Position numbers and translations under genes: made by a program. Of a DNA stretch of 64,000 nucleotides, positions 51,044-63,734 are shown piece by piece. Every line of letters starts with the position of its first letter. The stretch's first letter is position 1. The notes beneath the pieces are model-generated. The model was not told the origin of the DNA, made no database searches, and saw only the letters and a program-made list of their open reading frames with translations. Source of the stretch: Charina bottae (lineage: Eukaryota; Chordata; Lepidosauria; Squamata; Charinaidae); the NCBI GenBank assembly GCA_023362775.1, contig JALMGJ010000016.1, positions 1-64,000 on the forward strand. The letters run 5' to 3'.

Positions 51044-53480
51044 CACTGGAATCAATTCATATTAGTGGTCCTATTCAGTTTGGCCAAATCTGCATTTAAT
51101 CCTCCTTTCTTCCATCCTTTTCTGTGCCAAGGAACAGTTTTTATGGCTATGGTGCCAAAATAACATGACTGGCCTTAAGTAACCAAGCACATAGACTGGG
51201 TGTATATATGTTATTTGAGGCTATGCCTCAGGCAGCAAATTCTCCTGGGCTTACCTGGGTGAATCAGTGGGTTGACTCAGTATAATGTAGTTTCCTAATG
51301 CGAACAATGCACAGGGCATCTATCCTTTCAAACACACATTGTCTGTATTAAGTATAAAGTAGATTCTTTCTGAGCCGCAAATCATTTCAGGCTTGACAGA
51401 CTGATAAATTCTAGCTTGTCACGATTCTTAATGACAGTTGGAACTGGTTGAATACAGGGTTAGGGGAATGCTTGCCAATTTAATTGGATAAGTAATTCAA
51501 GATGAGTAATTCCAAAAGTGCTTGTAAGAATCCTAATTTTTCTTCTGGTTTTGAGAAGAAGTTTTAAATGTGGTAGCTAGGTGGGCTGCAGGTTGCAAAA
51601 ATGAAGATTTGAATGATACCTATCATGAGGATATATTCAAACTCTCAGTTTTTGCTGTTAATCAATAACAGCATCAAGCCAGACTTAATCCAGAAGGCAT
51701 AACATAATCCACACTACATTTTGTTACAAGATCAAGGAAAGGGGAGAGTAGGCAGGAAGGTTGGTCTGGCTCATAAACTCAAAGGGCCCTTCAAATTTAG
51801 ACACTCGTTAATTTTTTAAACTTGAAATATTCCAATTTTGCCTCATCATTTTATTTTTATAAGAGCTTAAATGCTGGGAGTGGTCCATATCTCTCTAGAG
51901 GTCGGAGGAAACTTGTACAAATCCCACTGGTAAATATGTAAAGCCTGAGAAGGATCCCTGGCTCAGTTTTCCTGATTCCCCATATTTCCATTATCTCAAA
52001 GAAAGAAAGGCTATCTAGAGAAGCAAGTGGGCTGGCAAAATAAAAACCAGAAGGGTAGGAACTTGGGCAGCTTCCAAACTGAATGGTTTGGAAACTAAGC
52101 TGAGTTATTTCTGATTTGGGGAAAAAAATTACTCACCTCATTTCCTAGCCAGATCAGCATGAACACAGGGAAGGGGAAAACTGCCAATCGTAAGTCAAAA
52201 AAGACAGTTTCCCATGGTGAGTATTATAATTCAGAAGCTTGATAATTCCAGGAAAGGAAAAATATTAATATAGGTGTTTATGGCTCTACCTAAAATATAA
52301 AGGAAATTATGCATAATCTAATTATTAAAGGTCATTTTAATCTAGCTATTAAAGTTCATTTTCTGAATATATTTATCTGGTCACTTTAGGCTACCACATT
52401 AATAGGGATCAAATGAAGCAGTAGGGCTTTACTGGAACCTAAAATTCTGCTCACTCTGTGCCCTTAACCTATAAATAAATTGCTGAATAGAGAAACATGG
52501 CAAGAATGAAGACTATACATTTTATTTTATTAATGTGTTTCTTTTTCTAAATGGACAATTTTAGCTGTTAATCTTGGAAAGTATGCACTTGAACAATTTT
52601 ATTTATATATGAATATGAATATATTTGTATTTTCAGTGCTGATTAATATAAAAACAAAATTGAATGGTTTTATGAATGAATAACTGCAAAATTAAAAGAT
52701 CAGAAATAGACCCATCCATTTTCTACTTATGTAGTAGTAAAAATAATCCCTCAGAGAGGTTCATTTGAACCGGAAACTGAAACACATTTATGTTGAAGCA
52801 CAAATTGATTTATTGACAATTTCAGTTACTGGAACCATCAAGGATCACCTGAAGAGGGGTGGGGTTACTAGCCCTCTGTATAGACATATATAAATAAAGC
52901 ATCATTTGGATTGGATACATGGCAATTACAATGAGTCAACAAAAATTATTGGCTAATTTCCTGTAGCAACTGGCATATTTGATTACTGATTAGATTCTAT
53001 AAGCGTTTTATAAGCTGCAAATTAAATGAAATCATCTCTTAAATAATTGGGTTTTCTCTCATACAAAGGACTTTCATATTTATTTCCATTCTGATATTTT
53101 CTTTTCCTTTTTATCTAGAAGATTTGATTCCCAGGGCTAGCTACTGTAATTCTTTCACCTGTGTTAAAATCCTTGCAGGCGCATTCTTTGCAGTTAATAC
53201 TTTCACTTAACTTGTTAGCATCTTGTTACTTTAAGCATGGCTGCAGATTCTGGGCAGCCTGTTGGCTCTGCTGACTGCTCAATGAAGTCTTCTAAAAAAT
53301 CTTTCTATTCCTGACTTAGCTATTACCATTGTTATTATTAATAATAACAATTAGCTAAGAAGGGTTTTGGACTTAGATAAGGTTAGCTCTGGAGGATCAT
53401 AATTAAAGGAAATGAAAGAGAGCATTCAGTTCTACTTTTAACTTACTGTTAAACTTTCTATAGACTTGATGTGTCTAATA
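51044..53480. other. Unique AT-rich non-coding DNA
   Basis: No gene or identified repeat. Confidence 0.5.
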
Positions 53481-53484
53481 GGGA

Positions 53485-53690
53485 ACAGCTGGCAGCAAGT
53501 GTACAAGTGTGCCCATGTACCCTTAGGACAGTCACTCATGCTTTGGTCACCTTGTGTTTGATCTATTGTAATGTGCTCTACATGAATGCTTTAATGCCAC
53601 TTCAATCATCTGATTCTAAGCAGCTTACAAAACATACAATAATAAACACGTTATCAAAATTATCAAATAAATATTATCAACAAAATCATT
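53485..53690 (+). mobile_element. Old L2/L3-CR1 clade LINE remnant
   Basis: The frame from 53471 contains LRTVTHALVTLCLIYCNVLYMNALMPLQ, matching ALQTVTHALVISHVDYCNALYMGLPLK of the 29.9-kb element. The stretch gattctaagcagcttacaaaac near 53612 is then like the 3' UTR. Most of the C-terminal coding sequence is missing between them. Confidence 0.7.
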
Positions 53691-54479
53691 ATGGCATTAT
53701 GTTTTTATGCATTATGAATGATGGCATCTTGCTGACATTTGACCCCTTTTCTACTTCTCCCACAATATTTATTGTAATTTAGCAAATAATTAAAGTTTGT
53801 TAGTTGACATAGTTCAAGAACACTTTTTTAAAAAGGAAAAACTAGGTCATTTTTGTTTCCTTTTGATCTTTTGTTCTGTTTTTCATGTTAGACACTATGC
53901 CATTAAAAGTGACCAAAAATACTTTTTTATATTGGCCACAAAGAAAAAAATCTGAAATATGGAGGTTTTCTCTCTTTTGCTTTCTTCCACTGGAGAAGAA
54001 GGACCTTGCGGCTTCTGTTCCTTCTATGGAGAGGCCATGTGCTAGGCCTCAACTCCAGAATTTTCTGCTTTTCTCCATGCAGCCTTCACCAGCAATGAGG
54101 GGTGAGGGTAAATTAAGTTTAGGGACAAAAGAAGAACAAGAAATCATCTTTCCTGAACGAAAATGTAACTGGACCAAATAAACAGTGAGAACTCTTTTTG
54201 TAACCTACGTTGTCTAAGCATGTAATTCTTTACGCTTGGGTGGGCTATGTTCTTAAGAGTCTTTAAGAGGGGCAGTTGGGTTGTCTGATTCCTTTATGAA
54301 AAATATCGTGTGTGAACTGTGGAGATATGTAAATGCTTTGGTTTATACTGAAGTGGGATAAGGGTTTAAGAAGCTCCAACTGGATTGTTTTTAGGGCTTG
54401 TTTGACATTTTTTTAATGATTTGGATTAAGATTAATAAGATATAAATAATAAATGCTTGGTTTTAGGTTTAATATGATT
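53691..54479. other. Unassigned DNA left of an L1 3' end
   Basis: May include more of the L1 whose 3' UTR follows. The 98-codon frame 53885-54181 (Lys/Pro-rich, ending ERKCNWTK) is not recognised and could be an L1 leader or ORF1 remnant or chance. Confidence 0.4.
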
Positions 54480-54945
54480 AAAATTGTTATAGCTGTAGTA
54501 TTATTAATTATAAGAGCAGACAATTTATGTGCTTTTTAGTTTGATTTTTATTATAGTGGATAGAAATGTATAGAATAGTGGTAGGAAGGAAATAATTAAA
54601 TAAATATTGCTTTTTGGGGGGAACTTGATTAGGAGGTTTATATATTTCCTTTTTTTTAATATAAAGGGAGGGAGCAATTGTATTTAGTAATTTTCATAAT
54701 GTGCTAATGGAATTCGTTATAGAAATAATGTGATTTTGGTTTTATTTAGAGTAAGGGATTTATTATGGAAATTGATGTATATTTTTGTTGTTAAAAGTCG
54801 GAAGTCACTTCTTTATGTAATCTTTTAAAAAATTCTTCTTGCTTTTCACACCTTTTCAGTTTTTTTTCTTTTTTGTAGTGTTTTTCTTTTTTGTAGTTTT
54901 TACTCTTGCTTTAAACTTAATAAAATTAGTGTTAAACAAAAGAAA
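54480..54945 (+). mobile_element. L1 3' UTR
   Basis: Plus-strand copy of the sequence at 39.3 kb: agaaataatgtgattttggttttatttagagtaaggg, aaagtcggaagtcacttctttatgtaatc, gttttttttcttttttgtag and the end ttaaacttaataaaattagtgttaaac with an A-rich tail. The start is uncertain, since similarity is clear only from about 54650. Confidence 0.75.
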
Positions 54946-56065
54946 CAACACTTCTTTAGAATCAATATTATCATTTTTCATTTCATGACACTTATTGTGC
55001 TATAATCCAGATTGTAAAGAAGATAATTGACAGATCCTTTTGAAAGTAGAGAAGAACTTCAGACAAAGAAAAATAGAAAAATGGGAGGAGCAAAGGTCAT
55101 GGGCAGGAATATATTAAGAAAGGAGAAATAAAAGGGCACAAGTAATCATGGAATTGATTAATTCTTAAAGGGAGTGCATTTTGAGTATATTTCAATATAT
55201 TTGCTTATTATGACTTCAACACCCATAAAGGATTATTGCTTATTAGAAGGTGACTGGGATCTGAAGGTCTGTTAAATCTTCCTCCATTTGGGGGATTTTA
55301 CTGAACAGTCTAAATGGCTTGTTAAGGTCAGAAGGGCAGAGGTGAAGACCTTAACATGTTTCAGTTTCAGTTAAGGTCAAAAACCCATTTTAGGGAGGTT
55401 AAGAATGTAATTTAAGAAGGCTAAAGGAGCAATTTAAGACATTTAAAAGTGCAACTCATTAGAAGTACAGTAGGGGTCAGTGGGGTCAAAGGACAGTCAG
55501 GAAACAGAAACAGATGTGATTGGTGGAGCACAGAATCACTTCTTGCCAAACTTTGCCTCGGAATTGGACAAAACTGTATAGGACGGAGCTGGAGCAGGAG
55601 AATTTAAAAAGGATAATAATTTTTCAAGAAGAGGAAAAGAGAGAATTAAAGCCCTCAACAACAGAATCAGACAACAAAGGCTGAGAGTAAAACATATTGA
55701 AAGAATGAAGGGTTGATACCAATGGAAATATAGTCTGGAAAGAAAATGTATTGTAAAATGCTGTAGACATAGCAGCAAAAAAGGACTTGTCTGCTCTGCA
55801 TGTTCTGAGGTAGGGGGAAAAAATGACCGCCTAGCACATCACTCCATATTTTCTTTCTTTGTTAATAATTGGGTTATTGATTTTAATTTAAAAGGTATAT
55901 ATAATTATTTATGTGTAAATTTAAATGAATGTTATAAGGAAAACTTTGGGTTTGGTTTCTTCTCTAAATATTACTGCATTTTGTGAGTCACACCATCTTC
56001 AAAGCCTTACTGCACTACCACAGCACATTAGGGAGGCCTAGAGTAAAAGTTACAAGGTAATGATG
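54946..56065. other. Unique non-coding DNA
   Basis: No gene. At 55320-55420 several ttaaggtca-like direct repeats occur (gttaaggtcagaagg, gttaaggtcaaaaac), with no evident element. Confidence 0.45.
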
Positions 56066-56069
56066 GAAG

Positions 56070-56512
56070 TAGAGGTAGTTTTTGCTTACCGATGGCCATT
56101 GGGACAGGAACTCCATCACTAAGTGATGTGGTTGTAAGGTGTGACATCATGTGAACATGCCAATTTATGGTGGCAGTTCCAGCAGTCCCAGTTGCCATCA
56201 TTAGGCTAACCCCACATGGTTGCAGTGTCCCGTGGTCACGGGACTGTAACTTGCGACCTCCTGCCAGCTTCCCCATTGACTTTGCTTGTTGGAAGCTGGC
56301 AGTGAAGGTTGCAAATGGCAATCATGTGACTGTGGAATGCTGTGACATAATTGGGAGCTGGTTGCCAAGCACCCAAATCGTGATCACATGACCAGAGGAA
56401 TGCTGTAATAGTCTCAACTACAAGGACCCATCATAACTCCCCCTTGTTCAGTGCTGTCATAACTTCAAGCAGTCACTGAACAAGTGGATGTTAAGTGATG
56501 ACTTCCTGTAGT
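56070..56512. mobile_element. Palindromic nonautonomous DNA transposon, second copy
   Basis: The left end gaggtagtttttgcttaccgatgg and the right end gttaagtgatgacttcctgta form imperfect inverted repeats of the type caggtagtcctc...cttaa. The interior has gtcacgggactgtaacttgcgacc and ttgccaagcacccaaatcgtgatcacatgacc, the latter being the reverse complement of the segment at 47098-47125. So this copy is inverted relative to the 46.98-kb copy for that part. Older and more diverged; no clear target duplication. Confidence 0.68.
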
Positions 56513-57215
56513 AACAGTAGGAAAGAATGAGGTAGAAGAGTTGGTTCAACCCTCAAAGCACAGGTGGGGTAAGTGGAGACAGAACTGTGTCACCAACTGG
56601 TTAGAAAATCAGACCAAAAGCCTAATCTGGCTTGTTCTGTCCATGATGGTGTGATATGCAGAGAAATCTTCTCGTTCGTACTTTGGAGACTACCACTTGT
56701 AACAGCAGGAATGTTAGATGATAAACAACAGATAGTTCATTAAAAGCTTATCTCCTAAACAGCAGCTCAGTCTAGGCTTCCAAAACTTGGGAGTAAGAGA
56801 TTCAAAATACTCAAAGAGATCTGATTGTTATACTTATCAATAAACATATACCAAAATAATAATAATCAGAGACTCCACCTTGAGGAACTCAGAAATACAT
56901 GGGGGCTGAAAGTTCCTATTGAATTTTCCAAGATTCTGCACTTTACCTGTAGTCTGTGCATTAAAATACTGTCAGCCTTTTGAGGTAGATGAGGTGAGGA
57001 AACAGGCACAACAAAAAATACTAGAACTCTGCTTTATTGATACAGACTGTAATAACAGAATCTTGAAACCCTGACAGTGTTTCTCCTTTTCTCTCTCTTA
57101 TACTGAAGAGAACCAAGATGGGGCAATCTTGAGCCTCTTTCTCATGGTTTCCTCTTTTCCTGGGCTAAACTCATGTTTTGCTAATGGTTGCCACATACTT
57201 TCTTCAAGGCCATCT
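56513..57215. other. Unique non-coding DNA
   Basis: No gene or identified element. Confidence 0.5.
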
Positions 57216-57216
57216 C

Positions 57217-58502
57217 TGTTGTTGTTGTTGTTCAGTTGTTAAGTCATGTCCGACTGTTCATGACCCCATGGACCAAAGCACGCCAGGCCTTCCTGTCCTC
57301 CACTGTCTCCCGGAGTTTGCTCAAGTTCATGTTCATTGCATCAGTGATGCTATCTAACCATCTGATCCTCTGCTGTCCCCTTCTCCTTTTGCCTTCAGTC
57401 TTTCCCAGCATCAGGGTCTTTTCCAGTGAGTCCTCTCTTCGCATTAGGTGGCCAAAATATTTGAGCTTCAGCTTCAGTATCTGTCCTTCCAATGAGCAGT
57501 CACGGTTGATTTCCTTTAGGATTGACTGATTTGACCTCCTTGCAGTCCAAGGGACTCTTAGGAGTCTTCTCCAGCACCACAGTTCAAAAGCATAAATTCT
57601 TCGGCACTCAGCCTTCCTTATGGTCCAACTCTCACAGCCATACATTACTACTGGGAAAACCATAGCTTTGATTATACAGACCTTTGTCAGCAAGGTGATG
57701 TCTATGCTTCTTAATATGCTGTCTAGGTTTGCCGTAGCTTTCCTCCCAAGGAGCAAGCGTCTTTTAATTTCATGGCTATAGTCAATGGCTGCAGTGATCT
57801 TGGAGCCCATGAAAATAAAATCTGTCACTGCTTCCATTTCTTTCCCTTCTATATGCCAGGAAGTGATGGGGCCAGATGCCATGATCTTAGTTTTTTTAAT
57901 GTTGAGTTTCAAGCCAGCTTTTGCATTCTCCTCTTTCACCCTCATCAAGAGGCTCTTTAGTTCCTCTTCGCTTTCTGCCATTAGGGTGGTATCATCTGCA
58001 TATCTGAGGTTGTTGATATTTCTCCTGGCAATCTTAATTCTGGCTTGTGATTCATCCAGTCCGGCATTTCTCAGGATGTACTCTGCATATAAGTTAAATA
58101 AGCAGGGCAACAATATACAGCCTTGTCGTACTCCTTTCCCAATTTTGAACCAATCAGTTGTTCCATGTCTGCTTCTTACTGTTGCTTCTTGACCCGCGTA
58201 CAGGTTTCTCAGGAGACAGGTAAGGTGGTCTGGTACTCCCATCTCTTTAAGAATTTGCCACAGTTTGTTGTGATCCACACAATCAAAGGCTTTAGCGTAG
58301 TCAATGAAGCAGAAGTAGATGTTTTTCTGGAACTCTTTCTCCATGATCCAGCAAATGTTGGGAATTTGATCTCAAGTTCCTCTGCCTCTTCGAAACCCAG
58401 CTTGTACTTCTGGTAGTTCACATACTGCTGAAGCCTAGCTTGTAGAATTTTGAGCATAACCTTGCTAGCATGTGAAATGAGCGCAATTCTACAGTAGTTT
58501 GA
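57217..58502 (-). mobile_element. BovB (RTE clade) LINE, 5' truncated
   Basis: Reverse-oriented BovB. The left edge is the AAC-type tail in complement (gttgttgttgttgttcagttg), followed by agtcatgtccgact. It is 5' truncated at about 58502, inside the RT region that corresponds to 6610 of the other copy. No clear target duplication was found by eye. The tail's agtcatgtccgactgttcatgacc is slightly altered against the consensus-like form at 7860. Confidence 0.92.
57244..58344 (-). pseudogene. BovB reverse transcriptase, 366-codon open frame
   Basis: Open from MEKEFQKNIYF to NSRT. It holds the catalytic motif FIDYAKAFDC, GVRQGCILLPCLFNLYAEYI, the active site YADDTTLM, then KKTKIMASG and MYGCESWTIRKAECRR through a basic C-terminal tail. 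Just upstream (58345-58502) the frame shifts: the equivalent of LQARLQQHVNRELPEVQAGFRRG is read in two frames, and FRRGRG becomes FEEAEE. The endonuclease and the start of RT are missing, so the protein would be inactive despite the long open frame. At the position of the TGA in the 6.3-kb copy this one keeps the sense codon. Confidence 0.9.
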
Positions 58503-59480
58503 AAGGAAGAAATCAGCTTAGCAGATGGAACCACAATCCCTGTGGAAGGACAGGGCCTCTACAAATACCATGTTGAAGTTTGTGTAATTCTGGCTTCCTT
58601 GATTATGTCTTGCTATGAGGAACTTGACACCAGTACCAGGATATCAAGCTGCTGTTACTCTCTCAAACACAAGGAATAGTGAAAAAGTTGACAACCCAGA
58701 GCATAATGCTATTTCAGGCAGGCGATTCATCTAGTCATCTTAAAGTTACAGAGTGAAGCACTATTATATAAAAATAGCTTTGCTACACCATTGTACACTT
58801 TTATTATTCCTTATTATTTCCCAGGTACATTAAATAAATCTCATATCTTAAGATCTAAATCAGAATCCACATTAGCTTTTTTGCCCATGGAATCTAACAG
58901 AAATTGAGGCTGATCATTTTATAATTGAATACTGGATACCATGATTACTAGTTTGAAGGATTTTTTTTTTTGCTTTGTTTCCTATTAAATATAATTGTTT
59001 TCCTTGTTAAATATAATTTAGTCTTGCAAATAATGTTAATGTAATTGCCTTTCAAAAGAGATCAAATCTTCACAATAGACATGAGTATTTTCCTCCAACT
59101 CAGCATCCCACAAATAGAAATTAGAGAACCCACACAAGAAAGTGCAAGCGGACAGTGAAATTGGGAGTTGTTGACAGACTTATGCATTTATATGCATTTT
59201 AATTGCACTGGCACTTTCATTTCTTTGTAATTGCTCTTTAATTGCTTAGATTTTCATACATTTAAAAAGCAGTTAAAACCACATAGTGTTCCCTGAGACA
59301 ATCTGAAGCATTTACTGTAGACGTTTTAAAGAGATCATGTAAAGTACAATTTTCACAGTCTTTATTATACTAAAGAATTTAAAAATTATAGTTGAATAAT
59401 TTCCTCTCTGTTATGCATAGAAATTATCATAGAAGGCTTTCTCTGTCTCCTTCACTTCAAGCTGCTTGGGTTCATGAGCT
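58503..59480. other. Unique AT-rich non-coding DNA
   Basis: No gene or identified repeat. Confidence 0.5.
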
Positions 59481-59481
59481 G

Positions 59482-59483
<2 letters not shown>

Positions 59484-59530
<47 letters not shown>
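59484..59530. repeat. (TA)n microsatellite
   Basis: About 23 TA dinucleotides; the Ile-Tyr frame through it is an artefact. Confidence 0.95.
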
Positions 59531-59532
<2 letters not shown>

Positions 59533-60170
59533 CTGTTATGGGAGGAGGGAAAAAGAGAGAGATTTGGAATGTGACACTACAGATTTCAAAACAAAGTCAT
59601 TTGGGCCAATTTTCCAAATCTGAACACAATTGTAGTGAATGCTGGGAACAGGAAGAGATAAAATTAGGTTACTTTCATTTTCTTTCATTTTTTGTTCCTT
59701 CACTCATAGATAGGGATTGACAAATCTGTTTCATTTTTTATTCCTTTTTAAAAAACATTCCATAGTATTTGTTAAGAAATATACAGTATATACAGTAAAG
59801 CTCTATCCACCACCGTCCAAAAGAAATTCTCACCTATCTTTACTACAATTTCCAATATGGAGAAGACCATATTGTTTCAATCTGCCATATGGCAATTAAA
59901 AATAAAATGCTTCTCAGAAAAGAGGTGGGAAGTAGAACAGTATCCCAAAAAGAAATTCAAATCCAGGCCTTTAAGGGCAAAACTATCAAAGTCCTGGACA
60001 AATCATACCAGTTTCTTGCACTTTATAAATCTCAGATTCTTTTTACCTGATTTTTAAGCACATTTGAAAAAGGTTGGCTATGTTCTTATAATATAAAGCA
60101 ATATTTGAACTAGACCTATCCATAGAGCAAATCTAATACATATTTGCATTAATTTTACCCATGTAAGTGT
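59531..60170. other. Unique non-coding DNA
   Basis: No gene or identified repeat. Confidence 0.5.
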
Positions 60171-60171
60171 T

Positions 60172-60172
<1 letters not shown>

Positions 60173-60222
<50 letters not shown>
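60173..60222. repeat. (GATA)n microsatellite
   Basis: About 12 perfect GATA copies, followed by ctttattgatttagtc. Confidence 0.95.
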
Positions 60223-60223
<1 letters not shown>

Positions 60224-61904
60224 CTTTATTGATTTAGTCTTTTGACCATATCATGTAAGTGTTTGTATTATATTTGCATTATTTTGTGATGTATTTATTT
60301 TTTTAAAAAATCCCCAAGTTTGCATTTAAATATTGGTTTTAAAACAGATTCAATCTATTTGTAATCAAATTACACATTTTAAATATATTTTGATAAATCA
60401 TTTTTAATGAGCAAAGTGCTTGAATATTGAAAGATACAAAAGGATGAAAATAAATAGATTCTGACCTGCATACACAATTGTGCAGGAGGTTTATGTTGGA
60501 AGATTTTCCAAGCATCCCTAGATGTAGAACATACTGGGTACAGCTGTCTTTCCAACATGGCTAATGAATTCTTCTTACCTAACTTGGATAAGATATCATC
60601 AGGCACCCCAGGCTGTGGACTAGACTGGGAGATTAACAAAAAATTAAAGAAGATAATGGCAAACAACTATTGTTGCCAAGAAACCATATGATGGTGTTTA
60701 ATTTGATTAAAATGAGTTTTTGAAAGACATAAAATGAAATAAATATATTAATCATCCTTGTTTGTTGAATCCTCTTGATAGCCAGGTATTTTGCAGTTGT
60801 TCAATAAACAGAAGCAGGTCATTATTAAAAGCTGCCATTTTTGCTAATTTCTGTATTTTTCCCCAAAACAGCAATATTCCTGTATCTTTGGGTACAATTT
60901 TTAATAATATTCAGTTATTTTTGTTTTGTAGTTCTGCAAGACAAGTCAGCAGATTAAAATACCTGTGCTTCTTTCATTACATGAGATTTAATTAGGGTCA
61001 TTACCAAGATCTCATAAATTTGATGCCAGCCATGGATTCAAATTTCATGTGAAGCCTGACAATTTGTTTTGTGTGTTCTTAGGGGGTTGGGGTTGTAGCG
61101 GGATATGCAGAGACTTTTGTCAGAAAGAAAAATAAATGTGAATAGAGGAAGCGTCTCATCATTGGCAATTTATTTGTATAGTGTTTCCCACAGATGTTCT
61201 CAAAGCAATTGACAGTTCAAATGCAATAACCATTACCATCCATTTCAACTTATTTTAAAGCATAAAAACATAAAGCAACATCAGGCATACTACTAGTACT
61301 AGCATTATCAGTATTAATAATACCACTACAGTATTGCATTAACTAATAATGCATATGAAAAGACCTTACAATAAGATTTCTCACATACACTCTATATACT
61401 GAATAGAGAAAGCCAAAAGGATCAAGCAGTATAACCACAAAACATTTCAAAGATTTCATCATCAGAACTTCTCCATCAAGATCCCATGTCCAGAATATTT
61501 ATTTTCATTGCAATTCCCACCACCACCACCACCATTTGTCTGTAGGTAACAAGAGTACCAGGGAGACAAGGAAATAGTCCCTCACCCCTCAACAGTTCGT
61601 GGAAAAGCTGAAATGTATATTCTTCAAATTTAAAGTTAAGGATCAAATTTCAAGATATACCACTTAGGCAGTTTTAATAAAGAAGATAATAAAAAAGAAG
61701 TGATGGAAACATTACCATGGCTGATTAACGCTTCCAAATCAACATTCAAGTAAATGTTGCACTCATGAGAGCAGTGTACTATGGAAGAAATAACTCAAGC
61801 AAACGCTCCTCTTCTGTTCTGTAAACAGAATCCTCCTCTTCTGTTCTGCTATAATTTCAATAAATCCTGTTCAAGTGTGGAACCTGAACTGATTTACTGG
61901 CATG
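60223..61904. other. Unique AT-rich non-coding DNA
   Basis: No gene. A (CCA)n run is at 61519-61533. The 95-codon minus-strand frame 60379-60666 has no recognisable domain. Confidence 0.5.
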
Positions 61905-61913
61905 TAAGTGGGA

Positions 61914-62245
61914 GGGGCGTGGTGTCTCAGCGGGTAAGATGCCAGGCTTGTCGATCGGAAGATCGCAAGTTGGGAGGTTCGAATCCCTAGCCCCGCATGA
62001 TGGAGTGAGCTCCCGCACTAGCCCCAGCTCTTGCCAACCTAGCAATTCGAAAGCATGCAAATGCAAGTAGATGAATAGGTACCACTTTCATGGGTAGGTA
62101 ACAGCGTTATGTGTGCGTCATGATGGCCACATGACCATGGAAGCGTCTTCGGACAATGCTGGCTCTTCGGCTAACAAATGGAGATGAGCACCGGCCCCTA
62201 GAGTCGGAGACGACTGCACAAATGTGCGGGGGGAACCTTTACCTT
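61914..62245 (+). mobile_element. Sauria-type SINE, forward copy
   Basis: The best copy for reading the family's structure. The tRNA-like head has an A-box region gtggtgtctcagcggg (61919-61934) and a B box ggttcgaatcc (61976-61986). The body is ctcttgccaacctagcaattcgaaag and gtcatgatggccacatgacc, then ggcccctagagtcggagacgactgcac, the BovB-like tail, and a CCTTTACCTTTA end. Target duplication taagtggga is exact (61905-61913 and 62246-62254). The two boxes are spaced as in a tRNA promoter, so RNA polymerase III could start here. Confidence 0.92.
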
Positions 62246-62254
62246 TAAGTGGGA

Positions 62255-63734
62255 TGGATCTTTTCTGCCCTCAAAATTTGTTTGTGCCTTCTTGCACCTT
62301 CCACCTCAGTCTATAGCAGAACTTTTTCTGATGGATGTAACCCCAAAAATTGTGTGTGGTTGCTTCTGTACAAACATTAACATGGAATTCATTAAAATTA
62401 AATATAGTTCATCTGCAATTGTGCATTCAGTAATTTCCCCTTTTGTCACATTATTCATTATAATTTGGTAGCAACTTTTGGAAGCCTCAGTCCTGCAGCA
62501 ATAGCTTCATTCAGTTGTGTGAGCTGCCCTTAAAGTTTGGAATTGCAGCAAGGTTCTGCTGTTGTAGGAGCCTGGTAAATAGTAAGCATGACAAATAAAT
62601 TCCCAATAACCCAGTCATGGGCATCATTCTGAAAATTGCCTTTTCCCAACCACATAATTGAATCTGACTCCCTTGTCTTACCTACTAAGGGAAAGTCTCT
62701 AAGAGGATATTTCCCCACCTACACCTAGCCATGACACAAACATGCTCTGGCAACCTGATGTTGCCTTCATGTCATTCTCAGCCCATGACTGAGATGGATT
62801 TAAATCATATTTAGCAATTCCATTATGAAAATAGCAATGCCCTTTTTATTAGAAAAAATGCAGAGGGTAATATGGTCTGCTGTCCTGTCATGTGATGTCC
62901 CAGACTGCAGCTGATGACTTGAGGGTGGGAAATTGCTGAGAGAAAGAAGAACTGTTGTTGTTGCTGGCTCAGAGAAAGAAAGGGAAGGAAAAATGGCTAG
63001 CAAGCAAAAATGGAATTAGGCCACAGATTCAAAATGATTGAAGAGGAGTCAGCATAGCTGTTGCTATGCAGGGAGGAAGGCAACAAGGCATGGGATAAGT
63101 GTACCTGGTGCAGATACCCAGAGAGGCAGAAGAAAATGCAAAGACCCAAGAAGAAGATCAAAGTTTTGTTAGCTGTGAAAAGTTACTAGCTAAAGTTTTA
63201 ATTGAAGCCCTTGATTAACTCTTTGGGGAATTTAGTAATAACTACACACTTAGCAACAGCTTAAGGTAGAAATACTGCTAAAGTAGCAGAAGCATTACTG
63301 TTGCAGGCAGGGAGACAGTCAATCTCTGAAAGATAACCCAATTAGGCCATAAATCAATTCACTGCATTCCACTGTCTTCAGAAGTCAGAAGCAGGAAGGA
63401 GAGGGAATTGGCTTCTTTGTTTTAACTGAATGTCATCTGCATATGTATTCATGCATGGCTGAAAGAGAAATGAAACCTTTTCCATCTTTGAGTGTTATGA
63501 ATTTTTTTTAAAAAAAATTGAACTGATTAACAAGAAAGTGTTCGTGTGCTGTGTTTTGTCTGTTCAGTCCTAAAGAACTCCTACACAACAGTAGTTTGTG
63601 GAGGAGAAAGGGGGAAAGCAAGAAAAAAAATGCTTCTCTTTATGTAAAGGTAAAGGAACAATATGCAAGGTAAAAATGTTTCAGGTGTTTATCAACCAGT
63701 CTGACATTTTTATGAATAGGTTGTAGAAGTATAG
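62255..63734. other. Unique non-coding DNA
   Basis: No gene or identified repeat. Confidence 0.5.

Noticed and set aside
53885..54181. 98-codon frame as a possible host exon
   Set aside because: No domain, no convincing splice signals, and it lies just left of an L1 3' UTR. It may be L1-derived or chance.
57190..58520. Target duplication for the second BovB
   Set aside because: Several 4-6-base matches can be found by chance around 57210 and 58503, but none is convincing.
61919..61990. A tRNA gene suggested by good A and B boxes
   Set aside because: It is the head of a SINE with target duplications and a BovB-like tail. The same applies to the heads at 2998, 34533, 39692, 47774 and 50803.
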